Assembly: GCA_021163465.1 (NCBI GenBank)
Contig: JAGGWU010000002.1
Span: 1-8,040 of the forward strand
Reading direction: 5' to 3'
Origin: Candidatus Bipolaricaulota bacterium
GTDB taxonomy: Bacteria > Bipolaricaulota > Bipolaricaulia > Bipolaricaulales > Bipolaricaulaceae
Length of the DNA: 8,040 nt
Every line of letters starts with the position of its first letter. The stretch's first letter is position 1. The notes below the pieces were generated by a model that searched no databases, was not told where the DNA came from, and saw only the letters and a list, made by a program, of their open reading frames with translations. The position numbers were made by a program, and so were the translations under genes. Below are positions 1 to 5,425 of this stretch, piece by piece.

Positions 1-11
1 CTCCCTGCCAC

Positions 12-63
12 AGAGAAAACAACGCGGCGGGTAGAGGAGTGCCAACAACCCCCTACCCGCCGC
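12..63 (-). terminator. Intrinsic terminator of the pdxS-pdxT-gap operon
   Basis: A perfect 11-bp inverted repeat (GCGGCGGGTAG at 24-34 and CTACCCGCCGC at 53-63) encloses an 18-base loop. On the minus strand the stem is followed directly by the T-rich run GTTGTTTTCTCT (23 down to 12). It lies 10 bases after the gap stop codon. Stem, T tract and position all fit a Rho-independent terminator reading leftward; the other strand has no T tract. Confidence 0.85.
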
Positions 64-73
64 CCTCAACATC

Positions 74-1126
74 TCACTTCACGATGAACTTCGCCACATC
101 GAGGAGCCGGCAGCAGTAGCCCCACTCGTTATCGTAGAAGGAGAGAACCTTCACCACCCGACCGGATTTGCGCTCCCGGTTCTCCGGGAGGACCATGGTG
201 TAGGCCAGCGCCACCACCGCGGAGTGGGACTCCCCGAGGACGTCGGAGGAGACGATGGGCTCCTCCACCACCGCCATCACCTCACCCAGGGGAGTCTGCG
301 CCGCCTTCCTAAAAGCGTCGTTGACCTCCTCGACCGTCGCCTCCCGCTTCAAGGTGGCAGTGAAGTCGGAGACGGAGCCACAAGGCACCGGGACCCGCAT
401 GGCTATCCCGTCCATCCTGCCCTCGAGCTCCGGGAAGATGGCAGGGATGGCCCGGGCGGCGCCGGTGGAGGTGGGGATGATGTTCGCCGCCGCGGCCCGG
501 GCCCGGGCGAGGTCCTTGTGGGCGGCGTCCACGATCCGCTGGTCGTTGGTGTAACCGTGCACTGTGGTGAGGAAGCCGTTCTCGAGGCCGAAGGCATCGC
601 GCAGGACCTTCACTACCGGGCCCAGAGAGTTGGTGGTGCAGGAGGCAGCGGAGACGATATCGGGTTTGCCTCGCTCGATATACTGGTCCTCGTTCACCCT
701 CCACAGGATCTGGAGGACCTCTTTCGCCCTCTCCCCCCGGGGTGGGGCGGTGATGAGGACCTTCCTCGCCCCGGCGTCCAGGTGGGCCTTGGCCTTGTCG
801 GGATCACGGAAGACGCCTGTGGCCTCGATCACAACGTCCACCCCCAGGTCCCTCCAGGGGAGCTTGGCCGGATCGGGCTCCGCCAGGAGTTTGGGCCTCT
901 GGCGGTCGCCAATAGCCAACACCTTCCCATCCTCCTGGAGCTCCACGTCCAGCTCGTAACGGTGGTAAACGGTATCCCACTTGAGCAGATGTCTCGCCCA
1001 CTCTGTTCCCAGCTTCTGGAAGAAGAGGTCGTTTATGGCCACGATCTCGATTTCGGGATCCACAGCAGCGATCCGCGTGAAGACCCTTCCGATCCTTCCG
1101 AAGCCGTTGATCGCTATCCTTACCAT
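74..1126 (-). CDS. gap: Type I glyceraldehyde-3-phosphate dehydrogenase
   Basis: Phosphorylating GAPDH converts G3P, NAD and phosphate to 1,3-bisphosphoglycerate in the cytoplasm. The 350-residue protein has the Rossmann motif NGFGRIGR at 7-14, an Asp at 33 (AIND) as in NAD-preferring enzymes, the catalytic motif ASCTTN at 161-166 with Cys163, the partner His190, TSTGAARA at 219-226 and NEWGY at 333-337. It is longer than the usual 330-335 residues, partly through an insert near 312-323 (LPENRERKSGR). Departures from the common pattern are SAASC rather than SNASC, Ser rather than Cys after SCTTN, PVPCGS rather than PTPTGS, and a Cys pair after NEWGY. The ATG lies 3 bases after the pdxT stop, with AAGGGGTGAGG inside the pdxT end as ribosome binding site. 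It is the last gene of the pdx operon. Erythrose-4-phosphate dehydrogenase activity is a possible alternative, though that enzyme serves the other (DXP-dependent) vitamin B6 route. Confidence 0.95.
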   Translation of the reverse strand: MVRIAINGFGRIGRVFTRIAAVDPEIEIVAINDLFFQKLGTEWARHLLKWDTVYHRYELDVELQEDGKVLAIGDRQRPKLLAEPDPAKLPWRDLGVDVVIEATGVFRDPDKAKAHLDAGARKVLITAPPRGERAKEVLQILWRVNEDQYIERGKPDIVSAASCTTNSLGPVVKVLRDAFGLENGFLTTVHGYTNDQRIVDAAHKDLARARAAAANIIPTSTGAARAIPAIFPELEGRMDGIAMRVPVPCGSVSDFTATLKREATVEEVNDAFRKAAQTPLGEVMAVVEEPIVSSDVLGESHSAVVALAYTMVLPENRERKSGRVVKVLSFYDNEWGYCCRLLDVAKFIVK

Positions 1127-1129
1127 GCC

Positions 1130-1717
1130 TCACCCCTTTCCGTGGTTTCCGTGGTCTTCCTGGCACATTTTAAGGAAAAACTCGTAGACACGCAGGTCGT
1201 CGGTAAGCTCCGGATGGAAGCTCACGACGAGTACCTTCCCTTCCCGGGCCATCACCGGGTTTCCTTGGTACTCCGCCAACACCTCCACTCCAGAACCGAC
1301 ACGGCGGATATAGGGCGCCCGGATGAAGACCGCGGGTACCCTCCCGATCCCTTTGACCTCGAGTTCGGTCTCAAAGGAATCCACCTGACGACCGGAGGCG
1401 TTGCGCTCCACCGCGATGTCGATGAACCCGAAGAACCGCTCGGGCCAGTTGACGACCTCCTTGGCCAAGAGCACCATCCCAGCACAGGTCCCGAACATGG
1501 GGAGACCCTCCCGGTGGAGCTCCTCGATAGGTTCCACCAAGCCTGACCATTTCAGAAGCCTCCAGATGGCCGTGCTTTCTCCCCCGGGGAAGACAAGGCC
1601 CGAAATCCCCTCCAGGTGGGCGGGCTTGAGCACGGGGATCGCTTCGGCGCCCAACCGCTTCAGCGCCCGGAGGTGCTCCCGCACATCCCCCTGGACGGCG
1701 ACGACCCCGATCTTCAT
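1130..1717 (-). CDS. pdxT: Pyridoxal 5'-phosphate synthase, glutaminase subunit PdxT
   Basis: PdxT hydrolyses glutamine and passes the ammonia to PdxS in the cytoplasmic PLP synthase complex. The 195 residues match the usual family length. Visible marks are AVQGD (7-11), PGGEST (44-49), the nucleophile elbow GTCAG with Cys78, the signature RNASGRQVDSFE (105-116), and His168 with Glu170 in SFHPE, which completes the class I amidotransferase triad. Its ATG overlaps the pdxS stop as ATGA, so translation is probably coupled. The C-terminal tail (EDHGNHGKG) is encoded by a short duplicated ACCACGGAA unit near 1138-1160 and looks like a recent slip extension without a role in catalysis. Confidence 0.97.
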   Translation of the reverse strand: MKIGVVAVQGDVREHLRALKRLGAEAIPVLKPAHLEGISGLVFPGGESTAIWRLLKWSGLVEPIEELHREGLPMFGTCAGMVLLAKEVVNWPERFFGFIDIAVERNASGRQVDSFETELEVKGIGRVPAVFIRAPYIRRVGSGVEVLAEYQGNPVMAREGKVLVVSFHPELTDDLRVYEFFLKMCQEDHGNHGKG

Positions 1718-2589
1718 CGGTACTGCATCAGCTGCTCCTGCGGGATTTCCTCGATGGCCACTCCAGGCATGGCCTCCCCGAGGTCCTCGGAGACCTCGGC
1801 CAGGAGCTCAGGATCGTCGTAGTGGGCCGTGGCGAGGACGATGGCCCGGGCCCGCTTCTCGGGGTTCTCGGACTTGAAGATACCGCTTCCCACGAATACC
1901 CCATCGGCCCCCAGCATCCGCATCAGGGCGGCATCGGCAGGGGTGGCGATACCCCCGGCGGCGAAGTTCACCACCGGAAGCCTCCCCAGCTCCTGGATCA
2001 TCTCCAACACCTCCACCGGGGCCCCAAGCTCCTTGGCGTAGGAGACGAGCTCCGCCCGGGACATGTCCCGGAGGCGGCGGATCTGGTCGTTGAGGATGCG
2101 CATGTGACGTACGGCCTCAACGACGTTTCCGGTGCCGGCCTCACCTTTCGTGCGGATCATCGCCGCGCCTTCGGCGATCCTTCGGGCCGCCTCGCCGAGG
2201 TCCCGGCAGCCACAGACGAAAGGAACCTTGAATTGCCACTTATCGATGTGGTTAAAGGGATCGGCGGGGGTCAGGACCTCGGACTCATCGATGAAATCCA
2301 CCCCCAGGGCTTCCAGGATCCTGGCCTCGGCGATGTGGCCGATGCGGCACTTGGCCATAACGGGGATGGAGACCGCCTCCATGATCTCCTTTATGCGCTT
2401 TGGGTCGGCCATGCGGGCGACGCCGCCCTGTTTGCGGATATCGGCGGGGACCCGCTCCAGGGCCATGACCGCCACCGCCCCGGCGGCCTCGGCAATCTCC
2501 GCCTGCTCGGGGGTGGTCACGTCCATAATCACCCCGCCTTTGAACATCTCGGCAAAACCGGTCTTCACCCGGTAAGTCCCCTTCTGCAT
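1714..2589 (-). CDS. pdxS: Pyridoxal 5'-phosphate synthase, lyase subunit PdxS
   Basis: PdxS condenses ribose 5-phosphate (or ribulose 5-phosphate), G3P (or dihydroxyacetone phosphate) and ammonia into PLP. It forms dodecamers decorated by PdxT. The 291-residue barrel is full length. Asp23, Lys80 (VMAKCRIGH) and Lys148 (IRTKGEAGTG) correspond to the known Asp24, Lys81 and Lys149 of the Bacillus enzyme, so both Schiff-base lysines are present. The phosphate-binding stretches FAAGGIATPADA and GVFVGSGIFKS are also clear. The ATG is preceded by GGTGAGG at a 4-base spacing. It starts the pdxS-pdxT-gap run. About 60 bases separate it from the small lipoprotein-like gene upstream, with no terminator between them, so the upstream promoter may drive the whole operon. 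Confidence 0.98.
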   Translation of the reverse strand: MQKGTYRVKTGFAEMFKGGVIMDVTTPEQAEIAEAAGAVAVMALERVPADIRKQGGVARMADPKRIKEIMEAVSIPVMAKCRIGHIAEARILEALGVDFIDESEVLTPADPFNHIDKWQFKVPFVCGCRDLGEAARRIAEGAAMIRTKGEAGTGNVVEAVRHMRILNDQIRRLRDMSRAELVSYAKELGAPVEVLEMIQELGRLPVVNFAAGGIATPADAALMRMLGADGVFVGSGIFKSENPEKRARAIVLATAHYDDPELLAEVSEDLGEAMPGVAIEEIPQEQLMQYR

Positions 2590-2650
2590 CGTTCCTCACC
2601 CCGGATCCGAGGGTTTCCTAGGGTTATCCTGCGCCAGAACGGCCTTGGTT

Positions 2651-2743
2651 TCAAGAGCAGTAAGGACAGCCCCCGCCGCAACCGACGAAAAGGAGGGAAA
2701 GGACAAGGAGCAAGCCCAACGCCGCATACTTGAGGATACGCAT
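2651..2743 (-). CDS. 30-residue lipoprotein-like peptide with a CPYC tail
   Basis: Not a recognised family. The reading frame gives 30 residues: a start MRILK, a hydrophobic stretch rich in Leu and Val (residues 6-20), then FVGC, which resembles a lipobox, and a short tail CGGGCPYCS. If Cys22 is lipidated, the mature product would be only nine residues carrying one CxxC pair. Reality is supported by a near-ideal ribosome binding site (GGAGGTG, 4 bases before ATG) and a promoter-like TTGCCG-18-TATAAT just upstream. The frame ends before pdxS with no terminator between. It diverges from the DUF1573-rhodanese gene, so its CxxC could belong to the thiol module next door, but that is inference. 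Alternatives are a leader peptide for the pdx operon or an anchored metal- or thiol-binding peptide. Confidence 0.6.
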   Translation of the reverse strand: MRILKYAALGLLLVLSLLFVGCGGGCPYCS

Positions 2744-2762
2744 CCTTCACCTCCAGGAGTGG

Positions 2763-2792
2763 ATTATAAAATCCCCAACCGATGGGCGGCAA
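2763..2792 (-). promoter_or_regulatory. Sigma-70-like promoter for the small lipoprotein gene (and perhaps pdxS-pdxT-gap)
   Basis: Reading the minus strand, TTGCCG (2792-2787) and a perfect TATAAT (2768-2763) are separated by 18 bases. The expected transcript start is near 2756, leaving a very short leader that begins almost at the ribosome binding site. No other promoter of this quality is visible before pdxS. Confidence 0.6.
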
Positions 2793-2852
2793 TTGGCCCA
2801 CGTTCGGGCGGCGCGAGTGAGCCGGCGTGGGGAACCGGTGCTCCCTTTGTGC

Positions 2853-2860
2853 TGTAAAAT
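2853..2860 (+). promoter_or_regulatory. Possible -10 element for the DUF1573-rhodanese gene
   Basis: TGTAAAAT sits about 40 bases before the ATG at 2899 in an AT-rich island. TAAAAT resembles a -10 box with a neighbouring TG, but no good -35 hexamer is found 16-18 bases upstream. It is the only promoter-like candidate between the divergent genes on this strand. Confidence 0.3.
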
Positions 2861-2898
2861 TTGGAAAAATCACTCCGGGAAAGGAGAGGTGAGCTGGG

Positions 2899-3948
2899 AT
2901 GCGGTATGCGTTCGCGATGTTCCTTCTCATTATGCCAGCGCTGGCTACGGCAGCGCCCAAGATCGTGGTGGACCAAGCGGTTTACGATTTCGGCGAGATA
3001 AAGGAAGGCTTAATAGTGACCCATGCCTTCGTGATCCGTAACGAGGGAACCGATCCTTTGGTTTTCACCCGTAGGCCCTACTCGAGTTGCGGTTGCACCG
3101 TAGCTGCTTTGCCCAAAGAGGTGTTGCTTCCGGGCGAGTCCGTGGAGTTGTCGGCCACCTTCGATTCCACTGGATTCGGTGGGAGGTACGTACGCGAAGA
3201 AATCCGGGTCTACACCAACGATCCCGAAAACCCGGTGGTGATCTTGGCCCTGGTGGGATTCGTGCGGCCAGCGGAACCCCATGAGCGATCGGCGTGGAGC
3301 CTGCAATATAGCCTCTACCTCCTGGTGGATGTGCGCTCTCCCGAGGAATACGCCCGCGCCCATCTTCTGGGGGCCATCAACATCCCCTTCCCGGAACTCT
3401 CGCAGAGGATCTCCGCCTTCCCTCCCCAGGTCTTGATCTTCCTTTACGACAACGCCGGGGAGATTGCCCTCCAGGCGGCGGCGATGTTGGAGCAAAAGGG
3501 GTATCGGTTCGCCCGGGCCCTAAAAGGGGGACTGGTGGAGTGGCAATCCCGCTACGGGAACCTTTTCATCGAGTTCGGGGAAGAAGGGCCTTTCACGTTC
3601 AGAGGTGAGCCCCGCTCGGGCCAACACGCCGTGGATCCCCAGGGGCTCCTTTCCCGGTACGTTATCATGCTGGACGTCCGTTCCCCCGAGGAATTCGCCG
3701 CGGGACACCTCGCGGGGGCCATCAACGTGGATCCGGGAGCCCTCCCCCGTTGGGTTGTGGACCACCTTCCCCGAAGCCTTCCCCAGGGGGTCAAGCTCTC
3801 CATTTGGTGCGTGGACGAGGACGGGACCAAATCTTGTCCCGCGGCCAAGTACCTCCGCTCCCAAGGATACGATGCCCGGTGCATCCTGGGAGGCCTCTCC
3901 CAGTGGAGGAAACGTTACGGCGATTTGCTGATCGTTCCATCGGGGTAA
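2899..3948 (+). CDS. Exported DUF1573 protein with two rhodanese domains
   Basis: The 349-residue protein begins with a signal peptide (MRYAF, hydrophobic core, then ATA-AP, probable cleavage after residue 18). A DUF1573 domain follows at about 22-122, with the family marks YDFGEI, SSCGCTVA (Cys64, Cys66) and LLPGES; it is an Ig-like fold common in exported proteins. Two rhodanese-like domains come next, about 135-222 and 250-346, each with DVRSPEE and a GAIN motif. In the first, the catalytic cysteine position is Asp184 (LYDNAGE). In the second, Cys304 is present (IWCVDEDGTKS) in a loop about two residues longer than usual. A role in carrying sulfane sulfur or thiols outside the membrane is inferred. 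The ATG has AGGTGAG six bases upstream. The thioredoxin-CcdA gene follows 81 bases downstream and is the likely partner. Confidence 0.85.
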   Translation: MRYAFAMFLLIMPALATAAPKIVVDQAVYDFGEIKEGLIVTHAFVIRNEGTDPLVFTRRPYSSCGCTVAALPKEVLLPGESVELSATFDSTGFGGRYVREEIRVYTNDPENPVVILALVGFVRPAEPHERSAWSLQYSLYLLVDVRSPEEYARAHLLGAINIPFPELSQRISAFPPQVLIFLYDNAGEIALQAAAMLEQKGYRFARALKGGLVEWQSRYGNLFIEFGEEGPFTFRGEPRSGQHAVDPQGLLSRYVIMLDVRSPEEFAAGHLAGAINVDPGALPRWVVDHLPRSLPQGVKLSIWCVDEDGTKSCPAAKYLRSQGYDARCILGGLSQWRKRYGDLLIVPSG

Positions 3949-3959
3949 CCCTGTCGCAC

Positions 3960-3993
3960 CGGGGGAGGGGACCGGCGTCTCCTCCCCCGTTTC
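3960..3993 (+). terminator. GC-rich intergenic hairpin, weak terminator or attenuator
   Basis: CGGGGGAGGGGA (3960-3971) pairs with TCTCCTCCCCCG (3978-3989), giving a 12-bp stem with one G-U pair and a 6-base loop. Only TTTC follows. It sits between the rhodanese gene and the thioredoxin-CcdA gene. The short T tract suggests partial termination or an RNA-stability element that lets the two genes be expressed at different levels. Confidence 0.5.
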
Positions 3994-4029
3994 CATGCCA
4001 GGTTAAACTCCGGGAACCGAGGAGGGAAC

Positions 4030-5187
4030 ATGAGGAAAGCCTTGGCAGCCCTCTTCACGGTGATACTCGTTTCGGTTTGTGTTTCCGGCACCGAGCTTTT
4101 GTTTTTCCGTCGCCACGGCTGCTCCCATTGCGCCAGGGTCGAAGAGGCCTTAGAGCGGGATATACTTCCTCGCTATCCGGAACTGGAAGTTCGGTATTAC
4201 GAAGTTGATGAACCCCAAGCCCAAAGGCTTTTGGCCAAACTGTTGAAGGCCTATGGCATCGAATTAGACCTCCAAGAAATCCATACCCCCCTTATTTTCG
4301 TGGGGGATTATGCCCTCGTCGCCACGGGGGGGCTGGCGGGGGGACTCAGGGTGTACGGAATGGAACCTGAACCCTTCGAAGCCGTAGGGCCTGCGGAGGA
4401 TATGATGCTCGAGGAGGCCATCCGCCGCGCCATCGAAGAAGGCGCGCCCTCCCCTCTCTCCAAGATAAAGGGAATAGAGGCCAAGCAGTTGGCCGAGACC
4501 CTTACCATCCCGGCCTTGATTGTGGCCGCCGCGGCCGACTCGGTGAATCCATGCACGTTTGCGGTGCTGATCCTCCTTTTGGGGACCTTACTTGTGGCCG
4601 GGCGCCGGGGAAAGGTGCTGTGGGTAGGGCTCTCGTTCGTAGCCGCCATTTACATAAGCTACTTCCTCATGGGCCTGGGGATCTTCACCGCTATCCAGTC
4701 GGCGGGTGTGCAACGCCCCTTCGTCCTCGCGGTCTCCTCGCTCGCGATCCTTTTGGGCCTTTGGAATATGAAGGATTACTTCGCTTATGGAAAGTGGTTT
4801 ACCATCGAGGTGCCTCAACGGTGGCGTCCAGTAGTGAAGCGGCTCACCAGCTCCGCCGTCACCATCCCGGGGGCGTTCGTGGTCGGGGTGTTGGACTCTT
4901 TCTTCCTCCTTCCCTGCTCTTCGGGCCCCTATTTCGCTATCCTGGCGCTATTGCACGGGGTGGGGGTGAGCCGCCTTTTGGGTGTCCTCTACCTTCTCCT
5001 TTACAACTTCATTTTCGTGTTGCCGCTTCTTCTGATCACCCTCGGGATCCACCTGGGATTCACCACCACCGCCCGAGCGGAGCGGTGGCGGTCGGCCCGT
5101 CTGGGGACGCTTCACTTCGTGGCCGGATTGGTGATGTTCCTTTTGGGGGCGGGGATGATCGCGGCGTTACAGCTTGGATATCTATGA
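4030..5187 (+). CDS. Thioredoxin-like/CcdA (DsbD-type) membrane fusion protein
   Basis: This 385-residue protein likely moves electrons across the cytoplasmic membrane. An N-terminal hydrophobic signal or anchor (1-20) leads into a thioredoxin/glutaredoxin-like domain (about 21-115). That domain has the CxxC motif CSHC (Cys31, Cys34) and a probable cis-proline in HTPLIFVGD. From about 160 there are six predicted membrane segments of the CcdA/DsbD type (roughly 161-190, 196-218, 228-247, 277-308, 316-345, 361-383). The conserved membrane cysteines appear as SVNPC (Cys175) and LLPCSSGP (Cys296). In the CcdA/DsbD family this pair passes electrons from cytoplasmic thioredoxin to an extracytoplasmic thiol domain. 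Here the likely acceptor is fused at the N-terminus, the reverse of the C-terminal thioredoxin domain of DsbD. AGGAGG lies 4 bases before the ATG. The upstream DUF1573-rhodanese protein is the likely substrate or partner. A role in cytochrome c maturation is possible, but no heme-handling genes are visible. Confidence 0.88.
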   Translation: MRKALAALFTVILVSVCVSGTELLFFRRHGCSHCARVEEALERDILPRYPELEVRYYEVDEPQAQRLLAKLLKAYGIELDLQEIHTPLIFVGDYALVATGGLAGGLRVYGMEPEPFEAVGPAEDMMLEEAIRRAIEEGAPSPLSKIKGIEAKQLAETLTIPALIVAAAADSVNPCTFAVLILLLGTLLVAGRRGKVLWVGLSFVAAIYISYFLMGLGIFTAIQSAGVQRPFVLAVSSLAILLGLWNMKDYFAYGKWFTIEVPQRWRPVVKRLTSSAVTIPGAFVVGVLDSFFLLPCSSGPYFAILALLHGVGVSRLLGVLYLLLYNFIFVLPLLLITLGIHLGFTTTARAERWRSARLGTLHFVAGLVMFLLGAGMIAALQLGYL

Positions 5188-5261
5188 AAGAGGGGCGTTG
5201 GCCGCTCCCGCGGAACGTTTGACGGAAGACTCGCGAAGCCCCTTTGGTGACTTTCCCCCGA

Positions 5262-5328
5262 ATGCCTCGGCGAAAGGCCGGGAATGTGCAGACACTAAGA
5301 ATCCGGCGCAGAGCCGAGCCTGAGGCAT
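5262..5328 (+). other. Possible structured RNA element, unassigned
   Basis: ATGCCTC (5262-5268) pairs perfectly with GAGGCAT (5322-5328), and the helix can continue with GGC (5269-5271) to GCC (5313-5315) across a 6-base bulge. Inside it, GCCGG (5277-5281) pairs with CCGGC (5303-5307) and GTG (5286-5288) with CAC (5293-5295), leaving purine-rich internal loops. CTCGGC (5266-5271) with GCCGAG (5313-5318) is a competing pairing. The nested design resembles a riboswitch or small RNA, but I match it to no known class. It lies between the CcdA-fusion gene and the phosphate transporter gene. It is upstream of the predicted transporter promoter, so it may be a 3' element of the preceding transcript or part of a longer leader. 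Confidence 0.3.
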
Positions 5329-5361
5329 GAACCCATGTCCTGAGCCCAGAACCATCGTCGC

Positions 5362-5389
5362 TTGATTTCTCCAAAGATCTCTATATAGT
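5362..5389 (+). promoter_or_regulatory. Sigma-70-like promoter of the PiT transporter gene
   Basis: TTGATT (5362-5367) and TATAGT (5384-5389) are separated by 16 bases, matching the consensus at 4/6 and 5/6. The expected start is near 5396, giving a leader of about 30 bases. The -10 box lies inside the inverted repeat at 5379-5407. Confidence 0.5.
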
Positions 5390-5407
5390 TCTGCTTGCTA
5401 TATAGAG
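5379..5407. promoter_or_regulatory. Perfect 10-bp inverted repeat, candidate operator
   Basis: CTCTATATAG (5379-5388) and its exact complement CTATATAGAG (5398-5407) flank a 9-base spacer. The centres of the two arms are 19 bases apart, near two helical turns, which suits a dimeric DNA-binding protein. The repeat covers the predicted -10 box and transcript start, so a bound repressor would block transcription. It could also form an RNA hairpin just before the ribosome binding site. It does not look like a direct-repeat Pho box. Confidence 0.55.
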
Positions 5408-5425
5408 TTGGTATAAAGGGAAATG

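Noticed and set aside
1136..1161. Short tandem repeat (ACCACGGAA twice) at the end of pdxT
   Set aside because: Two copies only, inside the coding end; most simply replication slippage.
224..1546. A 440-codon plus-strand open frame across gap and pdxT
   Set aside because: It lies antisense to two clearly identified genes, is rich in His, Gly and Pro typical of GC-rich shadow frames, and has no family motif.
1822..2733. A 303-codon plus-strand open frame across pdxS
   Set aside because: Antisense shadow of pdxS with the same biased composition; pdxS has all its catalytic residues on the other strand.
5188..5225. Possible terminator after the CcdA-fusion gene (GGGGCG with CGCTCC)
   Set aside because: Only six pairs including a G-U, with no T tract after it.
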